64,000 nt of DNA from Thioalkalivibrio thiocyanodenitrificans ARhD 1 (GCF_000378965.1 NZ_KB900536.1:2853407-2917406); one strand, 5' to 3'; shown: positions 27,250-36,891, counted from the first letter of the stretch. Made by a program: numbers and translations. The notes: a model not told the origin generated them from the sequence alone.

Positions 27250-28004
27250 AGGCATTGAGAATCACCCGCAGGCTCGTGCTGCTGCTCGTCCACATGGGCG
27301 TCGGTATCGCGGTGGTGGTGCTGCTGGGTCATCAGCGCGACGGAGGCGCACCCCGGGGCCGATTCGAGCGGGCCGTGCGCTGGTGGCTCGCGCGTGTCCC
27401 GCGCATCGCCGGCGTTCGGGTCCATGTCCGGGGCGTACCGGCGGCCGGACCGGTGCTGACGGTGTCCAATCACGTCTCCTGGCTGGACATCCCGGTACTG
27501 GGCGGGCTCGCGTCGGTGGGTTTCCTGTCCAAGGAGGAGATTCGCCGCTGGCCGCTGATTGGCTGGTTCGCCACACGCGCCGGCACCCTGTTCATCCGCC
27601 GCGGGGCCCACGCGGCGGCCGCGGTCACCGAACGCATATCCGCGGAGCTGGTCCGCGGCCGCCGGGTGCACGTGTTCGCCGAGGCGACCACCACCGACGG
27701 AACCGACGTGCGCCGATTCCATCCCCGCCTGCTGGCCGCCGCCCAGGCCACCGGCAGCCCCATCCAGCCGGTGGCCCTTCGTTACCTTCCCGCGCCGGAC
27801 GGGCGTCCCACCCCGGCGCCGTATCACGGGGGTGCCGTGCTGTTTCCCCATCTGCTGCGGGTGCTGGCCGAGCCGCGCCTGGACGTGGAAGTGCATTTCC
27901 TTGAACCCATTCCGACGACGGAACAGGACCGCCGCGGTCTGGCGGACGCGGCCCGTAAGGCGGTGCGTGCCGTGGTGGTGGGGGAGCGCAGCCCCGCTGC
28001 GTAG
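27246..28004 (+). CDS. 1-acyl-sn-glycerol-3-phosphate acyltransferase family protein
   Basis: PlsC-type lysophospholipid acyltransferase of 252 residues with an N-terminal membrane segment (about 8-25). The catalytic HxxxxD is in SNHVSWLDIPVLGG; block II is GTLFIRRGAH and block III FAEATTTDG, where the usual EGT is changed. It probably acylates lysophosphatidate or an ornithine-type lipid at the inner membrane; several family members act on lyso-ornithine lipid, so the substrate is uncertain. The TAG stop is the first part of the REP-like element that follows. Confidence 0.85.
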   Translation: MKALRITRRLVLLLVHMGVGIAVVVLLGHQRDGGAPRGRFERAVRWWLARVPRIAGVRVHVRGVPAAGPVLTVSNHVSWLDIPVLGGLASVGFLSKEEIRRWPLIGWFATRAGTLFIRRGAHAAAAVTERISAELVRGRRVHVFAEATTTDGTDVRRFHPRLLAAAQATGSPIQPVALRYLPAPDGRPTPAPYHGGAVLFPHLLRVLAEPRLDVEVHFLEPIPTTEQDRRGLADAARKAVRAVVVGERSPAA

Positions 28005-28075
28005 GAGCCCAGTCCCCTGGGCGATCCAGCCCGGCACCGGTGGATCATTCTTCGCCCGGAGGACCGGGCTCCTAC
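28001..28075. repeat. REP-like hairpin element, copy 2
   Basis: The arms GTAGGAGCCCAGTCCCC...TGGGCGA and TTCGCCCGGAGGACC...GGGCTCCTAC pair with only a few mismatches around a ~25-base loop. The arms are identical to those of the element at 55221-55288, while the loop differs. The acyltransferase stop codon (28002-28004) is formed by the GTAGGAG end. Confidence 0.88.
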
Positions 28076-28133
28076 GGGAAGAACCCTGCATCGCAGCAAC
28101 CAGCCGGATGACCAACCTGTTGGGGTTACACAG

Positions 28134-29339
28134 CTAGATCGGCAACTCCTCGATATCGATGCCATACTCGCCGGCGGCGAGGGTCCTGACGATCCTCACC
28201 GGCAGATCGTCCTTGCTGTAGGTATCCAGATTGACCAGCGGATAGACCCCGTACGGCTGCTTGCTCGGATCAAGCAGCAGGATGACATTCGGTCTCAGGT
28301 TGCGGCCCGAGTTCTGGGACTGGACGATGGCGACTTCTCCGGAACTGAGTTCAACCAGTGAACCGGTCGGGTAGGCGCTCAGGGTCTGGATGAAGTACTC
28401 GACCAGCATCTCGTCAAACAGCTTCCCTCTCTGCTTGTACAGCATCTCTTCAGCCTTTGACGGGGAAATCGCATCCGCAAACGGCCGCGGCCGGGTGACT
28501 GCCACGTACTGGTCGACGATGCCCGCGATCTGCCCGAACAAGGGAATATGGCCGCCCGTGAGTCCGTCCGGGTAGCCGCAGCCATCGAGCCGTTCATGGT
28601 GGGTGCGCACGATGTTCAGGACCTCGGGCGGGTAATCGGCGCTTTCCGCCAGAAGCTTCACGCCCAGTTCGACATGGCTCTTCATCAGCTCCCATTCTTC
28701 ATCACTCAGGCGCCCGGTCTTGTGCTGGATTGCCGTTGGCAGTCGCAGTTTCCCGATGTCCATCAACAGGCAGCCGATGGCGAGGTTCTGAAGCTCCTGC
28801 TCCGCGATGCCGAGCTTCCTGCCCAGGGCGGTTGCCCAGACCGCAGCGGTCAGTGAATCCTTGTACAGGTAGGAGTCGAATTTCTTGAGGCGCGTGAGCC
28901 AGATATAGGCGTCGGGGTTTCGAGTGATGCTGTTGACCAGGTTCTTCGCAGGCTGCTGAAAGATCTCGAATGAGACAGGCCTGCCTACCCGGACCAGGGA
29001 TTCGACCTCCGAGAAAAGTTCCCCGAACACTTCCTGCGAGGGTTTGGCTTCGCTGATCTCCCTGTCGACGGGGACGGAATCCACATAGGTGGTCTGGTGG
29101 AGAATGGTGGACGTCGCGTGCGTCTCCGTACGCCCGGAACCCTTCCTCGTCAGTTCGATCTCTTCATCAGGAACGATGACATACGCATAGCGGGCGTGCC
29201 TGCACAACTCGTCGATGTCCTGTTGAGTGTGAAGTTCGAAACCCTGAAACATGAAGGGTGTCTCGGTCCATGGCCGGTCGAGACTGGCCACATACATGCC
29301 GATGGCAAGCTGATCACAGGAGACTTTCTTTATAGGCAT
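28134..29339 (-). CDS. HD-GYP domain protein with DUF3391 N-terminus, metal site degenerate
   Basis: 401-residue cytoplasmic protein. Residues ~1-110 resemble the DUF3391 domain that precedes many HD-GYP cyclic-di-GMP phosphodiesterases; residues ~150-340 form the HD-GYP domain with HHERLDGCGYPDGL intact. Metal-binding positions are changed: the helix usually reading HSxxVA is DSLTAAVW (D161), the HD pair is MD (M193-D194), and the later Asp-x-x-Asp region reads DQYVAV. It may therefore bind rather than hydrolyse cyclic-di-GMP. It stands alone, downstream of a sulfotransferase gene on the same strand, with about 300 bases between. Confidence 0.87.
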   Translation of the reverse strand: MPIKKVSCDQLAIGMYVASLDRPWTETPFMFQGFELHTQQDIDELCRHARYAYVIVPDEEIELTRKGSGRTETHATSTILHQTTYVDSVPVDREISEAKPSQEVFGELFSEVESLVRVGRPVSFEIFQQPAKNLVNSITRNPDAYIWLTRLKKFDSYLYKDSLTAAVWATALGRKLGIAEQELQNLAIGCLLMDIGKLRLPTAIQHKTGRLSDEEWELMKSHVELGVKLLAESADYPPEVLNIVRTHHERLDGCGYPDGLTGGHIPLFGQIAGIVDQYVAVTRPRPFADAISPSKAEEMLYKQRGKLFDEMLVEYFIQTLSAYPTGSLVELSSGEVAIVQSQNSGRNLRPNVILLLDPSKQPYGVYPLVNLDTYSKDDLPVRIVRTLAAGEYGIDIEELPI

Positions 29340-29637
29340 GGCAGATGTTTGGTTGGCTTCTTATTGGATGAGATAATGACTGATAGTGCCGATTCTAGTG
29401 GAATCAGAGGCGATACGACAGGCTGTTTCCGGGCCGGCTGCTCGTGGAGGTCTGCCGTTGCGACGCGGCCTCTCCGTTCCTCCGGGCCTCCGACACGCTG
29501 AGCAAACTGCCCGGAAAGATCGGGATCCATGACACGCGTGAACGACGTCCTGATGACAGATCCTGCCGGCCGCGGTTGTGAAACGGTGTCGATGGCGCCG
29601 GGGGGACGCCCGGGCCCGGTTCATCGGTCCGCCGTGG
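29340..29637. other. Spacer, nothing recognised
   Basis: 298 bases between two minus-strand genes. No repeat, hairpin or convincing ORF was seen. It probably holds the promoter of the HD-GYP gene, because the 50-70 bases before that start are relatively AT-rich. Confidence 0.5.
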
Positions 29638-30489
29638 CTATGGGCTTCGCCACGGACTCAGGTCAAGGCCGGTCAGTTCCGCAAGCCTGTGGTTGAAGGG
29701 GGCAAAACGCTCGGCCAGGTCCCGCCGGATGTCGTCGGGGAACGCGGGTCGGCGACCCGGGACGGCGTCGCCGAGTTTCATGGCCAGGCGATGGACCCGA
29801 TGGCCCTTGCCGAAGACCTTGCGGGCCAGCCAGACCCCCGGGACCAGACCCGGCGACCGGGAAGGGTGCGAATGCAGGCGCGGCGGGTGGGCCGCGAAAC
29901 CCGGCAGCCCGAGGAAATCGGTGATCCGGCCCAGCTCGGTGGCCGGATCGGCAATGAACCGTTCAAACAGCACGAAATGCATCTGGCTGAGGGGGAACCA
30001 GCGCAGATATTCTTCGATCTGCACGACATACTTGCCACGCTCGACGTAACCGGTTGCCGGGCCGTGGGCCTTTACGCGGGCGGGCTCGCGTGCCAGCGCC
30101 GCCCTCAGAGACCTCAGTTCATAGCCCGTGCGGCGCCGATGCAGGTAGTGGGAGTAGGCCCGGCGGACCGGGTCCCGAAATATCCAGATCAGTCGGGCAT
30201 CCGGGATGGCTGAACGGATGCGTTGTGCGCAACCGGGAATGCAACTGTACGCGGGTGTCTTCTCGCCGATCAGGGTGGTCGCGGCAGATTGGCCGTCCAG
30301 GCCCGCGGTCACGCACTGCGAGTACCACTCGAGGCCGCGGGCGTAGTTCTCGTCGCGATTGAAGAAGTGCACTTCCCTGGGATGCATATGAATGTCGGGA
30401 TGCATCCTCAGTGAATCACGCAATGAGCACGTGCCGGATTTCATGGTGCCGACGATCAGGAAATCCGGCAGCCGGGGCGAACCTGTCAT
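29638..30489 (-). CDS. Sulfotransferase domain protein
   Basis: 283-residue protein of the PAPS-dependent sulfotransferase superfamily. It shows the 5'-phosphosulfate loop FLIVGTMKSGTCSLRDSL near the N-terminus and the 3'-phosphate motif WIFRDPVRRAYSHYLH in the middle. HPREVHFFNRDENYARGLEWY and GEKTPAY resemble heparan-sulfate-type and bacterial carbohydrate sulfotransferases. The acceptor is unknown; an exported glycan or lipid is most likely. No glycan biosynthesis genes flank it. It has no signal peptide, as expected for a cytoplasmic PAPS enzyme. Confidence 0.88.
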   Translation of the reverse strand: MTGSPRLPDFLIVGTMKSGTCSLRDSLRMHPDIHMHPREVHFFNRDENYARGLEWYSQCVTAGLDGQSAATTLIGEKTPAYSCIPGCAQRIRSAIPDARLIWIFRDPVRRAYSHYLHRRRTGYELRSLRAALAREPARVKAHGPATGYVERGKYVVQIEEYLRWFPLSQMHFVLFERFIADPATELGRITDFLGLPGFAAHPPRLHSHPSRSPGLVPGVWLARKVFGKGHRVHRLAMKLGDAVPGRRPAFPDDIRRDLAERFAPFNHRLAELTGLDLSPWRSP

Positions 30490-30657
30490 GTCGGAATCGA
30501 TCCTTGCCCTGCAAGTTGGTGTGACGGCTTCATCCCGCCGGTCTCCCGGCGGGCACCGCCCCCGATGCGCCGGTCAGGCCCGGCAGGCCGGCGGCGCATC
30601 AGGACACACCGCGGTGTTCGGATCCTGATGCTGGCCCAACGCCTGTCCGGACGACAA

Positions 30658-31572
30658 TCATGTCCGGGCATCGAAGCAGATCCCGAGCAGCGGTTCCATG
30701 GCACGTGCCGTGAGGCCCAGGTCACTGAAGCCACTCATGCCATGGCCCACGATGTTGTCCGTTTCCATGAGAATCACCTGATCACGCGTCAACGGCGGTC
30801 CGGGCAGTATGGATGCGAGGGTGACCAGCAGGTGCCATGCGGCAAAGGGCACGGGGACCAGCAGGCGCCGGCGGTGCAGATGATCGAGCACCATGGCGAT
30901 GATCTCCCGGTAGGTATGGATCCCGGCACCGCCCAGTTCGAAGGTGCGGCCGCGCGCTTCGGGCGATTGCAACGCCCGCTCGATACCCGCGGCCACATCC
31001 TCCACGTACACGGGTTGCAGCCGAGTGCCGCCATGACCGAACAGAGGCACCACCGGCAGGCGCCGGGTGATCATCTCCAGGGAACGCAGGAAGGCATCGC
31101 CGGGGCCGAACAGTACACTTGGGCGCAGGATGACGGCCCCCGGGAAGGCGCTGCGTACCCGTCGTTCGCCCCGCGCCCGGGCCCGCACGTAAGGCGAGGC
31201 CGAGGCCTCGTCCGCGCCGATCCCGGAGATGTGTACCAGCGAGGCGACACCGGCCTGTTCGGCCAGAGCGGCGATACGCCCCGCACCTTCCACGTGAATC
31301 GCCTCGAACGACGGGCCGCCCGGTCGTTCGACATAGAGCGAGACCGCATTCACCGCGCCGTCCGCACCGCGAAGCGCCGCGCTGACCGCCGCCTCGTCCT
31401 GGATGTCGGCGGCCCGATACTCCACGAGCCCGCTCGGGTTCTCTCCTGCGGCGCTGTCCGCATGCCGTGCCACGATGCGTACGGCGATCCCGGATCCGGT
31501 CAGGCGGCTCACCACTGCGCGCCCCAGAAAGCCGGTTCCGCCGAACACGGCAATCCGGAGAGTCACCGTCAT
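30658..31572 (-). CDS. NAD(P)-binding atypical short-chain dehydrogenase (NDUFA9-like)
   Basis: 304-residue extended/atypical SDR with an N-terminal Rossmann motif ([15 protein letters not shown]) and the downstream [41 protein letters not shown] and [15 protein letters not shown] blocks characteristic of the complex I NDUFA9-like / NAD(P)H-binding group. Members bind nucleotide, and many lack demonstrated catalysis. Its ATG overlaps the ilvD stop by four bases, so it is co-translated with ilvD though functionally unrelated. It is possibly linked to quinone or respiratory functions, but that is inference. Confidence 0.85.
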   Translation of the reverse strand: MTVTLRIAVFGGTGFLGRAVVSRLTGSGIAVRIVARHADSAAGENPSGLVEYRAADIQDEAAVSAALRGADGAVNAVSLYVERPGGPSFEAIHVEGAGRIAALAEQAGVASLVHISGIGADEASASPYVRARARGERRVRSAFPGAVILRPSVLFGPGDAFLRSLEMITRRLPVVPLFGHGGTRLQPVYVEDVAAGIERALQSPEARGRTFELGGAGIHTYREIIAMVLDHLHRRRLLVPVPFAAWHLLVTLASILPGPPLTRDQVILMETDNIVGHGMSGFSDLGLTARAMEPLLGICFDART

Positions 31573-33251
31573 TCCTCCGCGTCCGTGACGGCGCCCTTCG
31601 ACGCGGAGCCGACCAGCCGTGCGTACTTGGCGAGCACTCCGCGCGTATCACGGGGGGACGGAGGTGTCCATTGCCGGCGGCGTTGTTCCAGCTCCGCCTC
31701 GGAGACATTGAGCTGCAACCTGCGCGCGCCCGCATCGATGGTGATGGAGTCCCCTTCCCGTACCAGTGCGATGGCGCCGCCCGCGGCGGCCTCCGGCGCC
31801 ACGTGTCCTACCACCAGGCCGTAGGTGCCGCCGGAGAAGCGCCCGTCGGTGATCAGCCCGACGCTGTCACCCAGACCGGCCCCGATGATCGCCGAGGTGG
31901 GCGACAGCATCTCACGCATGCCCGGGCCGCCCCGGGGGCCCTCGTAACGGATCACCAGGATGTCGCCTGCCCTGATGCGGCCGGCCAGAATGGCCTCCAT
32001 GCAGGCCTCCTCGGCGTCGAACACCCGCGCCGGACCGGTGATCTCCGGCTTCTTGATGCCGCTGATCTTTGCCACGGCTCCCTCGGGCGCCAGATTGCCC
32101 TTGAGCACCGCCAGGTGCCCGCTGGCATAGACCGGCTTGTTCCAGGGACGGATGACCATCTGGTCATCGGGCGGGTCGGGCGGCACGTCGGACAGGGTCT
32201 CGGCGACAGTTCTGCCGGTGATGGTCAGGCAGCCGCCATGCAGCAGCCCCCGTTCAAGGAGCATCTTCATCACCTGGGGGATCCCGCCCGCCCGGTGGAA
32301 CTGGGTGGTGACGAAACGTCCCGAGGGCTTCAGGTCGCAAAGCACCGGCACCCGGCCGCGGATTTCCTCGAAGTCGTCCAGGGAAAGCGGCACCCGGGCG
32401 GCATGTGCGATGGCCAGCAGGTGCAGCGTTGCATTGGTGGATCCGCCCAGGGCCATGACCACCGCGATGGCGTTCTCGAAGGCCTGGCGGGTCAGGATCT
32501 CCCGGGGCAGGCGCTGGTGGCGGATGGCGTCCACAAGCACTTCGGCGGAACGGGCCGCACTGTCGGCCTTTTCCTCGTCTTCAGCCGCCATGGTGGATGA
32601 GTACGGCAGGCTCATGCCCATGGCCTCGAAGGCACTGGACATGGTGTTGGCCGTGTACATCCCGCCGCAGGAACCGGCACCCGGGCAGGCATTGCGTTCG
32701 ATACCGGCCAGGTCTTCGTCACTCAGCCGTCCGGCGGCGTGGCTGCCGACGGCCTCGAAGGCGGATACGATGGTGAGATCCCTGCCCTTGTAATGCCCCG
32801 GCTTGATGGTGCCGCCATAGACGAAGATTGCCGGGATATTCATGCGCGCAATGGCGATCATTGCGCCCGGCATGTTCTTGTCACAGCCCCCGAAGGCGAT
32901 GACGCCGTCCATGGACTGACCCATGCACACGGTCTCGATGGCGTCGGCGATCACCTCCCGGGAGACGAGCGAGTACTTCATGCCCTCGGTCCCCATGGAG
33001 ATGCCGTCGGAGATGGTGATGGTACCGAACAGTTGCGGCATCGCCCCCGCCGCGCGCAGGGCGGCCTCGCCGCGTTCGGCGAGGTTTCCGATGCCCATGT
33101 TGCAGGGGGTGATGGTGCTGTGCGCGCTGGCAACGCCCACGATGGGCTTTGTGAAGTCGCCGTTGTCGAACCCGACGGCGCGCAGCATGGCGCGGTTCGG
33201 ACTGCGCTGGACGCCCTCGGTGACAATCCGGCTTCTGCGGTTATCGGACAT
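31569..33251 (-). CDS. ilvD: Dihydroxy-acid dehydratase
   Basis: Iron-sulfur enzyme of valine, isoleucine and leucine synthesis that dehydrates 2,3-dihydroxy acids to 2-keto acids. 560 residues, the shorter of the two common family lengths, with cluster cysteines in [11 protein letters not shown] and [18 protein letters not shown] and the early CNMG stretch. The C-terminal [15 protein letters not shown] and [19 protein letters not shown] blocks are typical. ATG 33251 was chosen for [16 protein letters not shown], matching the family. The stop overlaps the next gene (ATGA). Other ilv genes are not nearby. Confidence 0.96.
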   Translation of the reverse strand: MSDNRRSRIVTEGVQRSPNRAMLRAVGFDNGDFTKPIVGVASAHSTITPCNMGIGNLAERGEAALRAAGAMPQLFGTITISDGISMGTEGMKYSLVSREVIADAIETVCMGQSMDGVIAFGGCDKNMPGAMIAIARMNIPAIFVYGGTIKPGHYKGRDLTIVSAFEAVGSHAAGRLSDEDLAGIERNACPGAGSCGGMYTANTMSSAFEAMGMSLPYSSTMAAEDEEKADSAARSAEVLVDAIRHQRLPREILTRQAFENAIAVVMALGGSTNATLHLLAIAHAARVPLSLDDFEEIRGRVPVLCDLKPSGRFVTTQFHRAGGIPQVMKMLLERGLLHGGCLTITGRTVAETLSDVPPDPPDDQMVIRPWNKPVYASGHLAVLKGNLAPEGAVAKISGIKKPEITGPARVFDAEEACMEAILAGRIRAGDILVIRYEGPRGGPGMREMLSPTSAIIGAGLGDSVGLITDGRFSGGTYGLVVGHVAPEAAAGGAIALVREGDSITIDAGARRLQLNVSEAELEQRRRQWTPPSPRDTRGVLAKYARLVGSASKGAVTDAEE

Positions 33252-33406
33252 GATCTGATCCTCCTGAAATGCGACCGGCCCATCCACTCGTGGCGTTCAC
33301 CGTGGCCCGCAATCCTGAACAGACGGGCGTCCGTGAATGAACCCGGGCAGGAATCCCGGAACGGTTCAGCATACGAATGCGCCTCCCGCTTCCGTCAGGA
33401 TGAGGC

Positions 33407-34219
33407 TCAACCGCACCCGGTCTGCATGATCTCCACATCGTTGCCGTCAAGCCGTGCCAGGGCCAGGCTCTGACCCCACACGCACCCGGTATCCAGGGCG
33501 AGCACGTTATCCGCCTGATACAGGCCCAGTGTGGACCAGTGACCGAACACGATGCGTTCCCGGGCACTCCTGCGACCGGGCACGGCAAACCAGGGCATCA
33601 GATGGGGCGGCTGGTCACCCGGGGGGCCCTTGTGCTCCATGTCCACATGGCCGTCCGCGCTGCAGTAGCGCAATCGGGTGAAACAGTTGATGATGAAGCG
33701 AAGCCGATCCCATGCCCTGAGATCCGGCGACCAGAGATCCGGTTTGTCCGCGTACATGCGCTCCAGCAGCAGGCCATGATCATCACCCCGCAGCGCGGCT
33801 TCCACCTCCCTCGCGCAGGCAAGCGCCGTCTCCAGATCCCATTGGGGCGGCAGGCCCGCATGCACCATGGTCCAGCGCAGGTCCGGATCATGATGCAGCA
33901 GGGGCTGGCGGCGCAGCCAGTCCATCAGTTCGTGGCGGTCCGGGGCGTCGAGTATGGCCTGCACCGTGTCCCTGCGACGCACCTTGTGCACGCCCTGGTG
34001 GATGGCCAGCAGATGCAGGTCGTGGTTGCCCAGCACCGTGATGGCGGCATCACCCAGTTCACGCACAAACCGCAGCGCCTCCAGGGACTGGGGGCCGCGA
34101 TTGACCAGGTCTCCCACCAGCCAGAGCCGGTCCCCGGCGGGATCGAAGCGCACCCGGTCCAGCAGACGCTTGAGGGGATCGAGACAACCCTGGAGATCTC
34201 CGACGGCGTAGACACTCAT
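33407..34219 (-). CDS. apaH: Bis(5'-nucleosyl)-tetraphosphatase, symmetrical
   Basis: Metallophosphatase that splits Ap4A into two ADP, lowering stress dinucleotides and affecting Np4A RNA caps. 270 residues with the phosphoesterase motifs YAVGDLQGCLDPL, GDLVNRGPQSLEALRFV, VLGNHDLHLLAI and HAGLPPQWDL. In E. coli it follows apaG directly; here a methyltransferase gene and repeat DNA lie between apaG and apaH on the same strand. The start is preceded by the GAAGTGGGAATTGGG-type repeat. Confidence 0.96.
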   Translation of the reverse strand: MSVYAVGDLQGCLDPLKRLLDRVRFDPAGDRLWLVGDLVNRGPQSLEALRFVRELGDAAITVLGNHDLHLLAIHQGVHKVRRRDTVQAILDAPDRHELMDWLRRQPLLHHDPDLRWTMVHAGLPPQWDLETALACAREVEAALRGDDHGLLLERMYADKPDLWSPDLRAWDRLRFIINCFTRLRYCSADGHVDMEHKGPPGDQPPHLMPWFAVPGRRSARERIVFGHWSTLGLYQADNVLALDTGCVWGQSLALARLDGNDVEIMQTGCG

Positions 34220-34227
34220 GCGGGGAT

Positions 34228-34513
34228 TTTGAAGTGGGAAGAGGGAATTGGGAAGTATGAATCCGGCCAGGTGAGGCAGGGACCGCCACCATGATGCGCG
34301 TCACCCCGGGATGGCAACCGAGGCACCCGGCAGGGCACGGGCGCCGGGAGCTGCACTGCCGGTTTCACCCGCCCGGACTCGTGAAGGAGCAAAACGGCCG
34401 GATCAGCACGGCCCGGGGCTGGAGTGGTGACCCCGAGGTGCAAACCATGTCCGGCTTGCAAGGTATGGTTGGTTTCAATTCCAACTTCCCGATTCACACT
34501 TCCAACTTCTCAA
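34228..34513. repeat. Inverted GAAGTGGGAATTGGG heptad arms between apaH and the methyltransferase
   Basis: Left arm 34228-34256 reads GAAGTGGGAAGAGGGAATTG onward. Right arm 34478-34513 reads CCAACTTCCCGATTCACACT onward in inverse orientation. The right arm includes the stop and last codons (KLEV) of the methyltransferase. About 220 bases lie between the arms with no gene. Confidence 0.75.
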
Positions 34514-35102
34514 GGACGATGTGCCTGAACCAGCCGCCCGCCAGCGCCGGCGTGTCCTCGATCACACGCAGATGGTCGTGCTGCCCGAGCAGTTCCTCGA
34601 AGACCACGTCGGTACGCGTGGCCAGCCGGCTGATCACCGGATTCACCAGGCGTCGCAGCGGGGCCCGCTGGCCGGAGCGCAGGAACTTGTCCAGGATCAG
34701 GATCCGGCCGCCGGGGCGCAGGACGCGGACGGTCTCCGCAAAGGCGCGGCGTGGTTCCGGCACCACGGCCAGTATCAGGTGAAGGATGATCGTGTCGAAG
34801 CGCCCGCTGTCATACGGCATGGCCATGGCGTCGCCCACCTGCAACTCGACGGGGATATCCAGGGAGCCGGCAACGCGACGTGCACGCGCGAGCATGGCGG
34901 GTGTCAGATCCATGCCGTGATAACGGGCACCCGGCGGAAGGAAAGGCAGGTCAAGCCCTGATCCGATCCCGGGGAGCAGGATCTCCTGGCCGCGCACGTC
35001 ACCGAGGCGCTCCAGACTGCGCCGCCTCGGGCCGCGCGTGGCCCGGTCCACGATCAGGTCGTAGATCGGGGCCCAAACGGTGTAGGTATGACGCAGGGAC
35101 AA
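34494..35102 (-). CDS. Class I SAM-dependent methyltransferase
   Basis: About 202 residues with the SAM-binding core: motif I ILLPGIGSGLDLPFLP, ending helix 2 at YHGMDLTPAMLARARR, then VGDAMAMPYDSGRFDTIILHLIL and VLRPGGRILILDKFL. The N-terminal TYTVWAPIYDLIVDRATRGPR resembles UbiE/Methyltransf_11 proteins acting on small molecules or quinone-like lipids; the substrate is unknown. The start is uncertain: reading further upstream only translates heptad repeat, and the best candidate is a TTG at 35102. The C-terminal KLEV and stop also come from repeat sequence, so both gene ends look reshaped by repeat expansion. Confidence 0.8.
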   Translation of the reverse strand: MSLRHTYTVWAPIYDLIVDRATRGPRRRSLERLGDVRGQEILLPGIGSGLDLPFLPPGARYHGMDLTPAMLARARRVAGSLDIPVELQVGDAMAMPYDSGRFDTIILHLILAVVPEPRRAFAETVRVLRPGGRILILDKFLRSGQRAPLRRLVNPVISRLATRTDVVFEELLGQHDHLRVIEDTPALAGGWFRHIVLEKLEV

Positions 35103-35187
35103 GTGGCTTGGAAAGTTGGAAGTGTGAATTGGGAAGTGCGAAGTATGAGCGCCTTTGTTCCCACTTCGCAATTCACACCTCGTACCT
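35103..35187. repeat. Inverted heptad repeats upstream of the methyltransferase
   Basis: GTGGCTTGGAAAGTTGGAAG onward to 35150, then the inverse from 35155 (CCCACTTCGCAATTCACACC onward). It is the same GAAGTGGGAATTGGG family as at 34228-34513, and fills the gap between apaG and the methyltransferase. Confidence 0.75.
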
Positions 35188-35191
35188 CAGA

Positions 35192-35590
35192 TCAGTGGAG
35201 AACGCGTGGCATGGAAAGCATGAAAGGCGGAATCTCGGCGTCGAAGTCCACGCCGTCGTCGCCGCGCATCTGGTAGCTGCCTTGCATGGTGCCGACGGGT
35301 GTCTCGATCATGGTGCCGCTGGTGTACTGGAATCCTTCGCCGGGTTTGAGGTGCGGCTGCTCGCCCACCACGCCTTCGCCGCGCACTTCCTGCACCTTGC
35401 CGTTGGAATCGTTGATGACCCAGTGGCGGGTCAGCAGTTTCGCCGGTACGCGTCCCTCGTTGCGTATGGTGACGGTGTAGGCGAACACGTACCGGGACTG
35501 ATCGGGATCGGACTGTTCCGGTATGTAGGCGGTTTCCACATCCACCGTGATGTTGTGATTGTCACTCCGGCTGTGTGTGTTCTCGGTCAT
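35192..35590 (-). CDS. apaG: ApaG (Co2+/Mg2+ efflux-associated, DUF525) protein
   Basis: 132-residue single-domain immunoglobulin-like protein with YTVTIRNEG, LLTRHWVINDSNGKVQEVRGEGVVGEQPHL split across the usual strands, and GTMQGSYQMRGDDG. The family is genetically linked to cobalt/magnesium resistance and to apaH, but its biochemical role is unsettled. ATG 35590 was chosen because it begins the conserved domain with a short leader. It normally follows rsmA directly; here glk and tal separate them. Confidence 0.93.
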   Translation of the reverse strand: MTENTHSRSDNHNITVDVETAYIPEQSDPDQSRYVFAYTVTIRNEGRVPAKLLTRHWVINDSNGKVQEVRGEGVVGEQPHLKPGEGFQYTSGTMIETPVGTMQGSYQMRGDDGVDFDAEIPPFMLSMPRVLH

Positions 35591-35750
35591 GGGGGGTCGG
35601 AAATCGTATGGGTGTGGAAGACCTATCTTGCCCCAACCGGCCGCCGGAGGAAAATGGCCACAAAATACGTTCAAGATTCTGAACCTGGGATTCGGGCGGA
35701 TGGGGTCGGCGCCCCGCTCCGGAATCCTGAGCAGTGAATATGGAAATGTC

Positions 35751-36752
35751 CTATCCGTTCTTCACCAGCCGGTGCACGTGTCGTGCGGCCCCGAGCAACC
35801 CGGCGTTGGGATCGGTGATGACCTTGACGGGGAACCGGGTCAGCAGGTGTCCCATGGGCGCCTTGTTGACGAAGGCGGCCATGAAGTCCCCGTTCTGCAG
35901 CAGAGGCAGGATGCGCGGTGCGATACCGCCCGCCAGATAGACCCCGCCCGTGGGGAGCACGGCGAGGGCCAGGTCACCGGTCTGCGCCCCGTAGATGCGC
36001 ACGAACAGGCGCAGGGTATCCCGGGCAAGGGGGTCCGAGTCCTGCAGGGCGAAACGGCACAGTGCCGCCGCCGGGTCCTCCCGGACCATGGCCTCGGCCA
36101 GCGCGGGGCCGGGGGCATGGTCCTCGGTCTGCAGATAGGCGGCGATGCGCGCGAGCCCGCGGCCGGAGAGCAGGTGTTCCCGGGTGCATCGCCCCGCCTC
36201 CCGGACCACGAACTGCCACAGCCGCATCTGTTGGGCGTCCGTCGGTGCGAAACCGCTGTGTCCCCCCTCGCCCGGCAGCAGCTCCTGGCCGGGGCAGATG
36301 GTACACACGCCCAGGCCTGTACCCGCGCCTACCAGCAGGCGCGGCCCGGCGGGGTCGGCTTCCCCGTGCTGCAGGGTGGCCAGGGCGGAGTCCGCCAGGA
36401 CGGGCAGGCTGTGGGCGATCCCCTCGAAGTCGTTGATCAGGGCGACGGCCGGGATCCCCAACGCCCGGCCCAGGTGTTCAGAATCCAGTTCCCAGGGCAG
36501 GTTGGTCAGGCGCGCGCGCCGCCGCCCACCGGCCTCACCTTCCACGGGGCCCGCCACGGCCAGGCAGGCCCCCTGCAGGTGTTCCGGGGCGGTGTGGCAC
36601 TGTGCCAGGAACTGCCGGGCCATGGATTCAAAGTCAGGATAGTCCTGACTCTCGAATCGGGTGAGGTGGTTGAATTCGAGCCGGCCATGCCGGTCACGGG
36701 CCAGCATGAGCAGGCTCTTGGTACCCCCCACGTCTGCCGCGAGCAGGTTCAT
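35751..36752 (-). CDS. glk: Glucokinase
   Basis: ATP-dependent hexokinase of the ROK-unrelated bacterial Glk family, feeding glucose into glycolysis. 333 residues with the phosphate-binding LLAADVGGTKSLLML, LTNLPWELDSEHLGRALGIPAVALINDFEGIAHSLP (catalytic Asp in NDF) and LLVGAGTGLGVCTICPG, then VYLAGGIAPRILPLL. An ATG two codons earlier is an equally good start. It is co-directional with tal immediately upstream, forming a small carbohydrate pair between rsmA and apaG. Confidence 0.94.
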   Translation of the reverse strand: MNLLAADVGGTKSLLMLARDRHGRLEFNHLTRFESQDYPDFESMARQFLAQCHTAPEHLQGACLAVAGPVEGEAGGRRRARLTNLPWELDSEHLGRALGIPAVALINDFEGIAHSLPVLADSALATLQHGEADPAGPRLLVGAGTGLGVCTICPGQELLPGEGGHSGFAPTDAQQMRLWQFVVREAGRCTREHLLSGRGLARIAAYLQTEDHAPGPALAEAMVREDPAAALCRFALQDSDPLARDTLRLFVRIYGAQTGDLALAVLPTGGVYLAGGIAPRILPLLQNGDFMAAFVNKAPMGHLLTRFPVKVITDPNAGLLGAARHVHRLVKNG

Positions 36753-36891
36753 GGGCAAAGCTGCCGTGGCGCCACCCGGTCCAGGTGCCAGGGGGCGTCG
36801 GGACGATCATACGGAGCCGCAGCCCGTGGCCCGTCCGGGGCTCCGGCACGCTGCCGGGAGCGGGCACGCCCGAGGGATACTGCGGCCGGGT

